Shown: one piece after another, positions 13,632 through 22,958 of the stretch
Position numbering within the stretch: the stretch's first letter is position 1
Layout: the number at the start of each line of letters is the position of its first letter
Assembly (NCBI GenBank): GCA_002421645.1
Contig: DIST01000063.1
Span: forward strand, 1 to 22,958
Direction of reading: 5' to 3'
Source: Flavobacterium sp. UBA6203
GTDB lineage: Bacteria; Bacteroidota; Bacteroidia; Flavobacteriales; Flavobacteriaceae
Length of the DNA: 22,958 bases
Position numbers and translations under genes: made by a program
The notes under the pieces: generated by a model
What the model was told of the DNA's origin: nothing
The model's database searches: none
What the model saw: the letters and a program-made list of their open reading frames with translations, nothing else

Positions 13632-16600
13632 ATGATTCATTTCTTCGGAAACCAATCCAACACGGTTTTTGCGGTTCAAACGCAAAACGAGATTTCATCA
13701 GAAGACATCAACAAATTAAATTGGCTTTTTGGCAACGCACATAAAATAGAAAAATCCGTATTGTCGGATTTTTTTGTTGGACCACGTGCCGCTATGATTA
13801 CGCCTTGGAGTACAAATGCTGTAGAAATTACTCAAAACATGGGAATTTCAGGTATCATTCGTATTGAGGAATTTGAAAAAGTAGCAGCCGATTTTAATAA
13901 TTTCGATCCAATGCTGTCGCAAAAGTACTCGGAATTAAATCAAGACATTTATACGATTAATATCCAACCAGAACCAATTTTAGATATTGAGGATATTGAC
14001 GCATACAATAAATCAGAAGGTTTAGCATTAAGTCCAGAAGAAGTGGACTATTTGAATAATCTATCCACTAAATTAGGAAGAAAATTAACTGATTCTGAAA
14101 TTTTTGCTTTCTCACAAGCGAATTCAGAGCACTGTCGTCATAAAATTTTCAACGGAACCTTTGTGATTGATGGCGAAGAAAAACCAACTTCTTTATTCAA
14201 ATTAATCAAGAAAACATCCGAAACAAATCCCAACGATATTGTTTCAGCCTATAAAGATAACGTAGCTTTTGTAAAAGGTCCGAAAGTAACACAATTCGCA
14301 CCAAAAAGCGCTGACAAACCTGATTTCTACCAAGAAAAGGAATTTGATTCGGTTCTTTCTTTAAAAGCAGAAACGCATAACTTCCCAACAACCGTAGAAC
14401 CATTCAACGGAGCTGCAACCGGTTCTGGAGGTGAAATTCGTGACCGTTTAGCGGGTGGACAAGGTTCGTTACCATTAGCTGGAACTGCTGTTTACATGAC
14501 TTCATATTCTCGTTTAGCAGAAGAACGTCCTTGGGAAAACGGAATGGCTGAAAGACCTTGGTTGTACCAAACGCCAATGGATATTTTAATTAAAGCCTCA
14601 AACGGAGCTTCTGATTTTGGAAATAAATTCGGGCAACCATTAATTACGGGTTCAATTTTAACTTTCGAGCACGAAGAAAACAATCGTAAAATTGGTTACG
14701 ATAAAGTCATCATGCAAGCAGGTGGAATTGGTTACGGAAAATTAGATCAAGCGATTAAAAAGAAACCACAAGAAGGCGATAAAATCGTTATTTTAGGGGG
14801 TGAAAATTATAGAATTGGAATGGGTGGTGCTGCAGTTTCTTCTGCAGATACGGGTGCTTTTGGTTCAGGAATTGAATTAAATGCCATCCAACGTTCGAAT
14901 CCAGAAATGCAAAAACGTGCTGCCAACGCCATTCGTGGTTTGGTAGAGAGCGATAACAATCCGATTGTTTCGATTCACGATCATGGTGCAGGTGGACATT
15001 TGAACTGTCTTTCAGAATTAGTGGAAGAAACGGGAGGATTAATCGATTTAGATAAATTACCTGTTGGTGACCCTACTCTTTCTGCAAAAGAAATCATCGG
15101 AAACGAATCACAAGAACGAATGGGATTGGTTATAGGTGAAAAAGACATCGAAACCTTACAAAGAATTGCTGACAGAGAACGTTCTCCAATGTATCAAGTA
15201 GGTGATGTTACGAACGACCACAGATTTACATTCGAATCTAAATCTACAGGTGTAAAACCAATGGATTATGCTTTGGAAGATTTCTTCGGAAGTTCGCCAA
15301 AAACGATTATGACGGATAAAACCGTTGCAACAAATTACTCAGATTTAGAATATTCTAAAGAAAATATAGCAAGTTATTTAAATCAAGTTTTACAATTAGA
15401 AGCAGTAGCTTGTAAAGATTGGTTAACCAATAAAGTAGACCGTTGTGTAGGTGGACGCGTGGCAAAACAACAATGTGTGGGTCCATTACAATTACCTTTA
15501 AACAATGTCGGAGTTATGGCATTGGATTTCAAAGGAAAAGAGGGAATTGCGACTTCTATTGGACACTCACCTATTTCGGCTTTGGTAAATCCTGTTGCGG
15601 GTTCTAGAACGGCTATTGCTGAGGCGTTATCAAATATCGTTTGGGCACCAATGAAAAATGGTTTACAATCGGTTTCTTTATCTGCCAATTGGATGTGGGC
15701 TTGTAAAAACGAAGGTGAAGACGCTCGTTTATATGAGGCGGTAAAAGGATGTTCGGATTTTGCTATTGAATTGGGAATCAATATTCCAACAGGAAAAGAT
15801 TCGCTTTCTATGAAACAAAAATACCCAAATGATGAAGTAATTGCGCCAGGAACGGTTATTATTTCAGCAGCTGGAAATTGTTCAAACATTACGAAAGTTG
15901 TAGAACCTGTTTTACAAAGAAATGGCGGAAATATCTACTACATTAACTTATCGCAAGATTCGTTTAAATTAGGTGGAAGTTCATTTGCTCAGGTATTGAA
16001 TAAAATTGGAAAAGATGTTCCAACGATTCAAAACTCTGAATTCTTCAAAAAAGCATTCAACGTTTTACAAGATTTAATCAAAGACAGAAAAATTAAAGCA
16101 GGACACGATATTGGAAGCGGTGGTTTTATCACAACTTTATTAGAAATGTGTTTTGCTGATGATAAATTAGGAGCCTTAATCGACTTGTCTTCATTAGGAG
16201 AAAAAGATACGGTTAAAGCCTTATTTAATGAGAATATCGGAGTTGTTTTCCAAGCAAATGCTGAAGTGGAATCAACTTTCGCACAACATAATATTGAAAT
16301 TTTCAAAATTGGTTCGGCTATCGATGGCGATGCATTTACGGTTATCAACGGAGATGATAGTTTAACTTTTAGTATTGCGACTTTAAGAGATACTTGGTAC
16401 AAAACTTCTTTCCTTTTAGATTCCAAACAATCTAAAAACGGAATGGCGCAAGCGCGTTTTGATAATTACAAAAATCAGAAATTACAATTTACTTTCCCAT
16501 CGCATTTTGATGGAAAATTACCTGTAATTGATTCTTCAAAACCAAGACCAAAAGCAGCAATCATTCGTGAAAAAGGAAGTAATTCTGAACGCGAAATGGC

Positions 16601-17297
16601 AAATGCAATGTTCTTAGCTGGATTTGATGTAAAAGATGTACACATGACCGATTTAATTTCGGGAAGAGAAACTTTAGAAGATATTCAATTTATTGGAGCG
16701 GTTGGGGGATTTTCGAATTCAGATGTTTTAGGTTCGGCTAAAGGTTGGGCTGGAGCATTTTTATATAACGAAAAAGCCAATACCGCATTGAAAAACTTCT
16801 ACAAACGTGAAGACACACTTTCAGTGGGAATCTGTAATGGTTGTCAGTTATTAATGGAATTAGAATTGATTAATCCAGAACACGAAGTTCACGGAAAAAT
16901 GCACCACAACACTTCGAACAAACACGAAAGTGGATTTACTTCGGTAACAGTTCAGAAAAATAATTCGGTAATGTTATCCACTTTAGAAGGAACAACTTTA
17001 GGGGTTTGGATTTCACATGGTGAAGGAAAATTCAAATTACCATATTCAGAAGACAAATATAACATTGTAGCCAAATATGCTTACGAAGGTTATCCAGCCA
17101 ATCCAAATGGTTCTGATTTCAACACGGCCATGATGTGTGATATAACTGGAAGACATTTAGTGATGATGCCACACATTGAGCGTTCTACTTTCCCTTGGAA
17201 CTGGGCACATTATCCTGAAAGAGGACAAAAAGATGAAGTTTCTCCATGGTTAGAAGCGTTTGTGAATGCAAGAAAATGGATTGAGAATAAAAAATAA
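13632..17297 (+). CDS. purL: Phosphoribosylformylglycinamidine synthase (single-chain PurL)
   Basis: A 1221-residue enzyme of purine synthesis converting FGAR, glutamine and ATP to FGAM. It is the large fused form: an N-terminal domain, a linker with [12 protein letters not shown], two tandem AIRS-like synthetase halves, with [22 protein letters not shown] and [10 protein letters not shown] in the first, and a C-terminal class I glutaminase domain. The glutaminase triad is Cys1068 (GICNGCQLL), His1181 and Glu1183 ([12 protein letters not shown]). Length compares with about 1295 in E. coli, so it is a little shorter but complete. It is monocistronic, with its own consensus promoter and a following terminator, not part of a pur operon here. 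Confidence 0.97.
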   Translation: MIHFFGNQSNTVFAVQTQNEISSEDINKLNWLFGNAHKIEKSVLSDFFVGPRAAMITPWSTNAVEITQNMGISGIIRIEEFEKVAADFNNFDPMLSQKYSELNQDIYTINIQPEPILDIEDIDAYNKSEGLALSPEEVDYLNNLSTKLGRKLTDSEIFAFSQANSEHCRHKIFNGTFVIDGEEKPTSLFKLIKKTSETNPNDIVSAYKDNVAFVKGPKVTQFAPKSADKPDFYQEKEFDSVLSLKAETHNFPTTVEPFNGAATGSGGEIRDRLAGGQGSLPLAGTAVYMTSYSRLAEERPWENGMAERPWLYQTPMDILIKASNGASDFGNKFGQPLITGSILTFEHEENNRKIGYDKVIMQAGGIGYGKLDQAIKKKPQEGDKIVILGGENYRIGMGGAAVSSADTGAFGSGIELNAIQRSNPEMQKRAANAIRGLVESDNNPIVSIHDHGAGGHLNCLSELVEETGGLIDLDKLPVGDPTLSAKEIIGNESQERMGLVIGEKDIETLQRIADRERSPMYQVGDVTNDHRFTFESKSTGVKPMDYALEDFFGSSPKTIMTDKTVATNYSDLEYSKENIASYLNQVLQLEAVACKDWLTNKVDRCVGGRVAKQQCVGPLQLPLNNVGVMALDFKGKEGIATSIGHSPISALVNPVAGSRTAIAEALSNIVWAPMKNGLQSVSLSANWMWACKNEGEDARLYEAVKGCSDFAIELGINIPTGKDSLSMKQKYPNDEVIAPGTVIISAAGNCSNITKVVEPVLQRNGGNIYYINLSQDSFKLGGSSFAQVLNKIGKDVPTIQNSEFFKKAFNVLQDLIKDRKIKAGHDIGSGGFITTLLEMCFADDKLGALIDLSSLGEKDTVKALFNENIGVVFQANAEVESTFAQHNIEIFKIGSAIDGDAFTVINGDDSLTFSIATLRDTWYKTSFLLDSKQSKNGMAQARFDNYKNQKLQFTFPSHFDGKLPVIDSSKPRPKAAIIREKGSNSEREMANAMFLAGFDVKDVHMTDLISGRETLEDIQFIGAVGGFSNSDVLGSAKGWAGAFLYNEKANTALKNFYKREDTLSVGICNGCQLLMELELINPEHEVHGKMHHNTSNKHESGFTSVTVQKNNSVMLSTLEGTTLGVWISHGEGKFKLPYSEDKYNIVAKYAYEGYPANPNGSDFNTAMMCDITGRHLVMMPHIERSTFPWNWAHYPERGQKDEVSPWLEAFVNARKWIENKK

Positions 17298-17314
17298 TTC
17301 ATCTAAACTTTTAT

Positions 17315-17346
17315 AAAAAAGCATCTTTTAATTAAGGTGCTTTTTT
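17315..17346 (+). terminator. Intrinsic terminator after purL
   Basis: AAAAAGCATCTT pairs with AAGGTGCTTTTT (one G-U pair) around a short AT loop, and T residues follow. Confidence 0.85.
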
Positions 17347-17373
17347 TGTACTATTGTGTAAAATTAAATAACA

Positions 17374-18228
17374 ATGTGGTTTGTCATTTTAAGCGTAATT
17401 TGTAGTGTAAGTGTTGGGATATTTTTAAAAGTAGCCAAACGATTTCAATTGAATATATTTCAAATCATTACGTTTAATTATTTTTCAGCTTTACTACTCA
17501 CCTATTTTACTTACCACCCTGAATTAACTTTCCAAGAAAAAACAATTCCTTATTCGCTTTTCATAGGATTGGCTATTTTATTACCGACTGTATTTTTAAT
17601 TCAAGCCAAATCTATTAAAGAAGTCGGAATTGTAAAAACCGATATTGCCCAACGATTATCGTTATTTATTCCGTTAACTGCTTCTTACTTCTTATTTAAT
17701 GAAACGTTTAGTCAATTGAAAATTACTGGTTTCATAATTGGATTTTCTGCTATATTTTTCACCTTGAATAAAAAATCAAAGAGTAAATCAGATAATTGGG
17801 TTTATCCAATATTAGTTTTATTGGGATTTGGAATAATTGATATCTTATTTAAGAAAGTAGCTGTTTTTAAGGATTTTTATTTTACAACATCCTTATTTAT
17901 TATTTTTTGTGGTGCTTTTATAATTTCAATTTTATTTCTAATTGGAAAAATTCTGGTTAAAAAAGAAAAATTAGAACTGAAAAATATACTTTGGGGATTG
18001 GCTTTAGGAATTTTAAATTTCGGAAACATACTCTTCTATTTAAAGGCACACAAAGCTTTATCCGAAAATCCGTCAACAGTATTTGCCGGAATGAATATGG
18101 GCGTAATTATTTTAGGAAGTTTAGCAGGAATCCTACTTTTTAAAGAAAAAATGACTAAATGGAACTATTTAGGAATTTTACTTGCTATAATTTCAATAAT
18201 TTTTATAACATTTTCACAATTTTATTAA
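17374..18228 (+). CDS. EamA/DMT-family transporter
   Basis: A 284-residue inner-membrane protein with about ten hydrophobic helices in two five-helix halves, as in the drug/metabolite transporter superfamily. Visible landmarks are helix 1 WFVILSVICSVSVGIFLKVAK, the KTDIAQRLSLFIPL segment of the first half and the end of helices 9-10, VFAGMNMGVIILGSLAGILLF then KEKMTKWNYLGILLAI, which is the usual EamA ending. Only the weak EamA signature can be seen by eye, and the substrate is unknown; exporters of amino acids or metabolites are common in the family. It sits between the purL terminator and the fatty acid ligase gene, with no obvious partner. Its stop codon is immediately followed by an operator-like site of the next gene. 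Confidence 0.8.
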   Translation: MWFVILSVICSVSVGIFLKVAKRFQLNIFQIITFNYFSALLLTYFTYHPELTFQEKTIPYSLFIGLAILLPTVFLIQAKSIKEVGIVKTDIAQRLSLFIPLTASYFLFNETFSQLKITGFIIGFSAIFFTLNKKSKSKSDNWVYPILVLLGFGIIDILFKKVAVFKDFYFTTSLFIIFCGAFIISILFLIGKILVKKEKLELKNILWGLALGILNFGNILFYLKAHKALSENPSTVFAGMNMGVIILGSLAGILLFKEKMTKWNYLGILLAIISIIFITFSQFY

Positions 18229-18229
18229 A

Positions 18230-18251
18230 ATTAGTAGGCAAGCATAGTATT
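18230..18251. promoter_or_regulatory. Degenerate copy of the MarR operator upstream of the acyl-CoA ligase gene
   Basis: Aligned to the perfect palindrome at 20190-20217, this 22-bp stretch is identical at 18 positions. Its right half AGCATAGTATT is nearly unchanged and its left half ATTAGTAGGCA is degenerate. It begins 2 nt past the transporter stop and lies about 100 nt before the ligase ATG. I infer control by the MarR protein encoded at 20252. Confidence 0.55.
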
Positions 18252-18351
18252 TTATTTTTATCAAAACACTAACTAATAGATTATCAATTATTTAAAAAAT
18301 TGCTTAATTAACTTTATTTTTATAATTTGCATAAAATAATAATTGCGAATT

Positions 18352-20124
18352 ATGAAGAATATAACACGCTTGTTTGACTTTCCTTACCACCAATTAGAAA
18401 AGTATAATTTAAAGGATGCTTTAGTTACAAAATATGACGGACAGTGGATTAAAACATCTACTCAGGAATATTTAGACAAAGCCAACGCTATTTCAAGAGG
18501 ATTACTTCGTTTAGGCGTAAATAGAAATGATAAAATAGCTATCATTTCGTCTAACAATAGAACAGAATGGCATATAACAGATATTGGTGTATTGCAGACA
18601 GGAGCACAAACCGTTCCAATGTATCCAACTATTTCGGCTGAGGATTATGAATACATATTAAATCACTCAGAATCGCAATATGTTTTTGTTTCCGATATTG
18701 AAGTTTATCAAAAATTACAAAGTATAAAAGCTAACGTTCCTTTATTGAAAGACGTTTTCTCTTACAATGATATTTCAGGATGTAAAAGTTGGAAAGAAAT
18801 CATAGAATTAGGAGCTGATACATCAAACCAAGATGTTGTTGAAGACAGAAAAAATAATGTTGCTACAACCGATTTAGCTACAATTATCTATACTTCTGGA
18901 ACTACTGGAAGACCTAAAGGAGTAATGTTATCCCACCAAAATATTGTTTCAGATGTTTTAATGAGTGCGCCTAGAGTTCCTTTAAGAGCTGGAGATACAA
19001 GAGCTTTGAGTTTCTTACCTATTTGTCACATCTTTGAAAGAATGTTGACGTATTTATACCAATATTATGGTATATCGATTTACTTCGCTGAAAGTATTGA
19101 AAAAATTTCTGATAACTTAAAAGAAGTAAAACCTCACGTAATGTCAGTTGTTCCTCGTTTACTAGAAAAAGTTTATGACAAAATCTACGCTAAAGGAGCT
19201 GATTTAACAGGCATCAAAAAAGCACTTTTCTTCTGGGCTTTAGATCTAGGAATGGAATACAAACCTTATAAACAAAACGGTGCATTCTACGAATTCAAAT
19301 TAAAAATTGCTCGTAAATTAATCTTCTCCAAATGGCAAGAAGGTTTAGGTGGCGAATTAGAATTACTAGTTTCGGGAAGTGCTGCTTTACAAACTAGACT
19401 AACCAAAGTATTCTGCGCGGCTAATATTCCTGTTATGGAAGGTTATGGCTTAACAGAGACTTCACCAGTAATCTCGGTAAATGACATGAGAAATGGTGGT
19501 TTCAGAGTGGGTTCGGTTGGAAAAGTATTAGATGGAGTTGAAGTTAAAATTGCAGAAGATGGCGAAATCTTATGTAAAGGTCCAAACGTAATGATGGGAT
19601 ATTACAAAGACGAAACTCAAACTGCAGATGTATTAAAAGAAGGTTACTTCCATACCGGTGATATTGGAGAAATAGATAGCGACGGTTTCTTGAGAATTAC
19701 GGATCGTAAAAAAGAAATGTTCAAAACTTCTGGTGGAAAATATGTTGCTCCTCAGATTTTAGAAAATGCATTCAAACAATCTCGTTTCATCGAGCAAATT
19801 ATGGTAATTGGTGATGGCGAAAAAATGCCGGCTGCTTTTATACAACCTAATTTTGAATTTGTTACGGAATGGGCACACAGACATAACAATACTACTTTTT
19901 CTTCAAACGAAGATATGTGTTCAAGTAAAATGGTAATCGATAGAATTCAAGAAGAAATTGACCATTGTAATGAAAAATTTGGGAATTGGGAAAAAGTAAA
20001 ACGCTTTGAACTTACACCTGATATTTGGTCTATCGATGCTGGCCACTTAACACCAACTATGAAATTAAGACGTAAAATTATAAAAGAAAAATATAACGAC
20101 TTATATCAAAAAATTTACGGATAG
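18352..20124 (+). CDS. Long-chain fatty-acid-CoA ligase (AMP-forming)
   Basis: A 590-residue adenylate-forming enzyme that activates fatty acids with ATP and CoA, the first step of beta-oxidation. The P-loop IIYTSGTTGRPKGV is at 178-191, the aromatic-switch motif GYGLTETSP at 364-372, the hinge region YFHTGDIGEID at 432-442 and ITDRKKEMFKTSGGKYVAP at 449-467. These are all intact. I chose ATG at 18352; a TTG start three codons upstream is less likely. It is followed by a terminator and then a MarR gene and a beta-oxidation fusion protein, and it has an operator-like site in common with them. Substrate chain length is inferred from family; the shape is that of bacterial AMP-dependent ligases of the FadD/FACL group. 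Confidence 0.92.
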   Translation: MKNITRLFDFPYHQLEKYNLKDALVTKYDGQWIKTSTQEYLDKANAISRGLLRLGVNRNDKIAIISSNNRTEWHITDIGVLQTGAQTVPMYPTISAEDYEYILNHSESQYVFVSDIEVYQKLQSIKANVPLLKDVFSYNDISGCKSWKEIIELGADTSNQDVVEDRKNNVATTDLATIIYTSGTTGRPKGVMLSHQNIVSDVLMSAPRVPLRAGDTRALSFLPICHIFERMLTYLYQYYGISIYFAESIEKISDNLKEVKPHVMSVVPRLLEKVYDKIYAKGADLTGIKKALFFWALDLGMEYKPYKQNGAFYEFKLKIARKLIFSKWQEGLGGELELLVSGSAALQTRLTKVFCAANIPVMEGYGLTETSPVISVNDMRNGGFRVGSVGKVLDGVEVKIAEDGEILCKGPNVMMGYYKDETQTADVLKEGYFHTGDIGEIDSDGFLRITDRKKEMFKTSGGKYVAPQILENAFKQSRFIEQIMVIGDGEKMPAAFIQPNFEFVTEWAHRHNNTTFSSNEDMCSSKMVIDRIQEEIDHCNEKFGNWEKVKRFELTPDIWSIDAGHLTPTMKLRRKIIKEKYNDLYQKIYG

Positions 20125-20131
20125 AAACGCT

Positions 20132-20154
20132 AAAACCCACATTTCGTGGGTTTT
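20132..20154 (+). terminator. Intrinsic terminator after the acyl-CoA ligase gene
   Basis: AAAACCCAC (20132-20140) pairs with GTGGGTTTT (20146-20154) around a 5-nt loop. The T run is short (four bases), so it may be leaky. Confidence 0.8.
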
Positions 20155-20189
20155 GCTATTTTAAAATGTTAAATTTTGAAAAAAATGTT

Positions 20190-20217
20190 AAAAATACTAT
20201 GCATGCATAGTATTTTT
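20190..20217. promoter_or_regulatory. Perfect 28-bp operator palindrome of the MarR/beta-oxidation operon
   Basis: The left arm AAAAATACTATGCA (20190-20203) and right arm TGCATAGTATTTTT (20204-20217) are exact reverse complements without a spacer. It lies just upstream of a consensus -7 element TATATTTG (20221-20228), covering the -33 region of the marR promoter, so binding would block transcription. A related site is at 18230-18251. Confidence 0.85.
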
Positions 20218-20220
20218 TTT

Positions 20221-20228
20221 TATATTTG
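20221..20228 (+). promoter_or_regulatory. Promoter -7 element of the marR operon
   Basis: TATATTTG matches TAnnTTTG 24 nt before the MarR ATG. At the expected -33 position the palindrome is present instead of a TTTG. Confidence 0.6.
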
Positions 20229-20251
20229 AAAAAGATTTGATTTATACTTAT

Positions 20252-20692
20252 ATGAAAGATAAAACCATAGATTATGCATTACGAACAACTTGGCAAGCAG
20301 TTGCCCGTATGTATAATGAAGAAGCAGCAAAATATGGTGCTACAATGGCAACCGGTTTTGCATTGTTAAGCATAGACAGAGAAAAAGGTTCACCATCTAC
20401 AACTTTAGGACCTAAAATGGGAATGGAAGCAACTAGCTTAACCCGAACCTTAAAATCTATGGAAGAAAGAGGTTTGATTACTCGCAAAAAAAACCCAACA
20501 GATGGTAGAGGTGTAATCATTCAATTAACAAAAGAAGGGAAAGAAAAAAGAGAACTTTCTAAAGAAACTGTACTTCGTTTTAATGAAGCAGTAAAACAAC
20601 ATGTAAGTGAAGAAAAATTACAACACTTTATGGAAGTTGCTGAAATTATAAACGAATTAATTACCGACAAAAAAATCTATAACGACAAATAA
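20252..20692 (+). CDS. MarR-family transcriptional regulator of the beta-oxidation operon
   Basis: A 146-residue winged-helix regulator. After the N-terminal dimerisation helices it shows the core with LGPKMGMEATSLTRTLKSMEERGLITRKKNPTDGRGVIIQLT (52-93), of which EATSLTRTLKSMEERGLI is the recognition helix and NPTDGRGVIIQLT the wing with its conserved DxR. I chose ATG at 20252 rather than a start 15 nt upstream inside the promoter region. The gene is 18 nt upstream of the 3-hydroxyacyl-CoA dehydrogenase and directly downstream of a perfect operator, so it is most likely an acyl-CoA or fatty-acid-responsive repressor of the operon and of the ligase gene. The ligand is inference. Confidence 0.9.
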   Translation: MKDKTIDYALRTTWQAVARMYNEEAAKYGATMATGFALLSIDREKGSPSTTLGPKMGMEATSLTRTLKSMEERGLITRKKNPTDGRGVIIQLTKEGKEKRELSKETVLRFNEAVKQHVSEEKLQHFMEVAEIINELITDKKIYNDK

Positions 20693-20710
20693 AACAAACC
20701 TATCAACAAC

Positions 20711-22958
20711 ATGAAACGTAATATTAAAAAAGTTGCTGTTATTGGTTCCGGAATTATGGGAAGTGGTATCGCTTGCCATTTTGCTAATATTGGTGTTGAA
20801 GTCTTACTATTAGACATTGCTCCAAACGAACTAACCGAAGCCGAACAGAAAAAAGGACTAACTCTGGAAAGTAAAGCCGTTAGAAATCGATTAGTGAATG
20901 ATCATTTAGCTAATGCTTTAAAATCGAAACCCTCGCCTATTTATCATCCAAGTTTTGCTTCAAGAATTACTACAGGTAATACTACAGATGATATGTCAAA
21001 AATTGCAACTGCAGATTGGATTATCGAAGTAGTTGTAGAACGTTTAGACATCAAGAAAATTGTTTTTGAACAAGTTGATAAATATAGAAAACCAGGAACT
21101 TTAGTAACTTCAAACACTTCTGGTATTCCTATTCAATTTATGAGTGAAGGAAGAAGCGACGATTTCCAACAACATTTCTGCGGAACGCACTTCTTTAATC
21201 CTGCTCGTTACTTAAAATTATTTGAAATTATTCCTGGTCCAAAAACATCGCAAGAAGTATTAGATTTCTTGAATGGTTATGGTGAAAAATTCTTAGGAAA
21301 AACTTCAGTTGTTGCTAAAGATACTCCGGCTTTTATTGGAAATAGAATTGGAATCTTCGGAATCCAAAGTTTGTTCCACCAAGTAAAAGAAATGGGTTTG
21401 ACTGTTGAAGAAGTTGATAAATTAACGGGACCTGTAATTGGTCGTCCAAAATCAGCTACTTTTAGAACAGTTGATGTGGTTGGTTTAGATACTTTAGTTC
21501 ACGTGGCTAACGGAATTTATGAAAATTGTCCAAACGACGAAGCACATGAATTATTCAAACTTCCTGAATTTGTTAACAAAATGATGGAAAACAAATGGTT
21601 AGGAAGCAAAACCGGACAAGGTTTCTACAAAAAAGAAGGAAAAGACATTCTAACTTTAGATTTAGATACATTAGAATATAGAGCCAATAAAAAAGCTTCT
21701 TTCGCAACTTTAGAATTAACCAAAACGATTGAAAAACCAATCGACAGATTCAAAGTTTTAGTAACTGGAAAAGACAAAGCAGGAGATTTCTACAGAAAAA
21801 ACTTCGCTTCAATGTTCCAATATTGTTCAAACAGAATTCCTGAAATCACAGACGCTTTCTACAAAATCGACGATGCTATGAAAGCAGGATTCGGTTGGGA
21901 AAACGGTCCATTCGAAATTTGGGATGCTATCGGTGTTGAAAAAGGAATCGAATTAATGAAAGCAGAAGGTTATCAACCAGCTTCTTGGGTAACGGATATG
22001 TTAGCTTCTGGAGTTACTTCTTTCTATTCGATTAAAGATGGAGCAACACACTTCTACTCTATCACAAACAAAAAAGTAGAGAAAGTTCCAGGTCAGGATG
22101 CTTTCATTATCTTAAATAACATTCGCGAAAGCAAAAAAATATGGAACAACAGCGATGCAATCATTACAGATTTAGGTGATGGTATCATCAATTTAGAATT
22201 TACATCCAAAATGAATTCTATTGGAGCTGGTGTTTTACAAGGAATCAACAAAGCTATTGATATTGCTGAGAAAGAATACAATGGTTTAGTAATTGGAAAT
22301 CAAGGTGCTAATTTCTCTGTTGGAGCTAATTTAGGAATGATTTTCATGATGGCTGTAGAGCAAGAATATGACGAATTAAACATGGCAATCAAAATGTTCC
22401 AAGACACGATGATGCGTTGTCGTTATTCTGCAATTCCAGTTATCGCGGCTCCTCACGGAATGACTTTAGGTGGTGGTTGTGAATTAACTATGCACGCTGA
22501 TAGAGCGGTTGCTGCTGCAGAAACTTACATCGGATTAGTAGAATTTGGTGTTGGTGTGATTCCTGGTGGTGGTGGTTCTAAAGAAATGGCGTTAAGAGCA
22601 TCTGATTTATTCCGTAAAAATGATGTGGAATTAAATGTGCTTCAAGAATATTTCTTAACTGTGGGAATGGCAAAAGTAGCTACTTCAGCTTACGAAGGTT
22701 TTGATACTGGAGTTTTACAAAAAGGAAGAGATATCGTTGTGGTAAACAAAGACCGTCAAATTGCAACAGCAAAACAAGTAGCTTTACAAATGGCTGAACA
22801 AGGATATACACAACCAGTAAGAAGACAAGATATCAAAGTTTTAGGGAAACAAGCTTTAGGTATGTTCTTAGTAGGAACTGACCAAATGGAAGCGGGTAAA
22901 TATATTTCTGAACACGATAAAAAAATCGCTAATAAATTAGCTTATGTAATGGCTGGTG
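20711..22958 (+). CDS. 3-hydroxyacyl-CoA dehydrogenase/enoyl-CoA hydratase fusion, cut by the window end
   Basis: Translated from ATG at 20711, the frame is open for 749 codons to the window edge. It is a bifunctional beta-oxidation enzyme. The N-terminal NAD-binding fold has VAVIGSGIMGSGIA (8-21), a catalytic His160 in FCGTHFFNPARYLK with Glu172 of FEIIPG, and the TPAFIGNRIG motif; a C-terminal dehydrogenase domain follows. The hydratase domain begins near residue 480, with GANFSVGANLG, the catalytic Glu in LGGGCEL (about 587-593) and the second Glu in GLVEFGVGVIPGGGG. The dehydrogenase comes first and the hydratase second, the reverse of E. coli FadB. It is 18 nt downstream of marR and presumably followed by thiolase and acyl-CoA dehydrogenase genes outside the window. 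Confidence 0.95.
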   Translation, partial: MKRNIKKVAVIGSGIMGSGIACHFANIGVEVLLLDIAPNELTEAEQKKGLTLESKAVRNRLVNDHLANALKSKPSPIYHPSFASRITTGNTTDDMSKIATADWIIEVVVERLDIKKIVFEQVDKYRKPGTLVTSNTSGIPIQFMSEGRSDDFQQHFCGTHFFNPARYLKLFEIIPGPKTSQEVLDFLNGYGEKFLGKTSVVAKDTPAFIGNRIGIFGIQSLFHQVKEMGLTVEEVDKLTGPVIGRPKSATFRTVDVVGLDTLVHVANGIYENCPNDEAHELFKLPEFVNKMMENKWLGSKTGQGFYKKEGKDILTLDLDTLEYRANKKASFATLELTKTIEKPIDRFKVLVTGKDKAGDFYRKNFASMFQYCSNRIPEITDAFYKIDDAMKAGFGWENGPFEIWDAIGVEKGIELMKAEGYQPASWVTDMLASGVTSFYSIKDGATHFYSITNKKVEKVPGQDAFIILNNIRESKKIWNNSDAIITDLGDGIINLEFTSKMNSIGAGVLQGINKAIDIAEKEYNGLVIGNQGANFSVGANLGMIFMMAVEQEYDELNMAIKMFQDTMMRCRYSAIPVIAAPHGMTLGGGCELTMHADRAVAAAETYIGLVEFGVGVIPGGGGSKEMALRASDLFRKNDVELNVLQEYFLTVGMAKVATSAYEGFDTGVLQKGRDIVVVNKDRQIATAKQVALQMAEQGYTQPVRRQDIKVLGKQALGMFLVGTDQMEAGKYISEHDKKIANKLAYVMAG

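Noticed and set aside
15383..15889. Minus-strand ORF of 168 codons inside purL
   Set aside because: It is antisense to the conserved synthetase half of PurL; length reflects coding bias of the opposite strand, with no recognisable protein.
22093..22281. Minus-strand 62-codon ORF
   Set aside because: It is antisense to the enoyl-CoA hydratase domain of the beta-oxidation fusion and shows nothing of its own.

Overview
The window is a piece of an AT-rich Bacteroidota chromosome, most likely Flavobacterium or a close relative in the Flavobacteriaceae. The basis is the protein content (cbb3 oxidase genes in the order ccoI, ccoS, ccoN; bacillithiol deacetylase; single-chain PurL; YceI; HAD-first beta-oxidation protein), the lack of Shine-Dalgarno sequences, and several promoters of the Bacteroidota type (TTTG, about 19 nt, TAnnTTTG). 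No read-out of taxonomy beyond that is possible from sequence alone.

Layout. 1-3822 (minus): respiratory block with the N-terminal part of cbb3 oxidase subunit ccoN (cut by the window start), ccoS, and the copper P-type ATPase ccoI. 3933-4610 (plus): a divergent FNR-like regulator. A 14-bp FNR-type palindrome lies upstream of ccoS and another between ccoI and the regulator, each exactly 22 nt from a -7-like ACTTTG element, so the regulator probably switches on the high-affinity oxidase when oxygen is low. 4640-7077: a two-gene accessory island (a multi-pass membrane protein and a two-TM coiled-coil protein, neither with a named function) lying between two terminators with the same stem sequence. 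7102-9240: a rhodanese gene (minus) divergent from marR, nitroreductase and yceI (plus); the divergent region carries two identical 18-bp operator-like repeats 30 bp apart.

9334-11845 (minus): tRNA-His with an excellent promoter, bshB1 (bacillithiol), a short inverted-repeat element, then menF-like isochorismate synthase and a PaaI-type thioesterase overlapping by one base, probably menaquinone synthesis. 11981-13543 (plus): a beta-helix lipoprotein. 13632-17297: purL with a consensus promoter and a terminator. 17374-18228: an EamA/DMT-type transporter.

18352-22958 (plus): fatty acid oxidation block with a long-chain acyl-CoA ligase, a MarR regulator, and the start of a 3-hydroxyacyl-CoA dehydrogenase/enoyl-CoA hydratase fusion that runs off the window. 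A perfect 28-bp palindrome sits just upstream of the MarR gene, and a degenerate copy (18 of 22 positions) lies upstream of the ligase gene, suggesting one regulon.

Most of the window is ordinary chromosomal backbone. The most novel stretch is the 4640-7077 island; the most testable regulatory stories are the FNR-type boxes and the two MarR operator systems.
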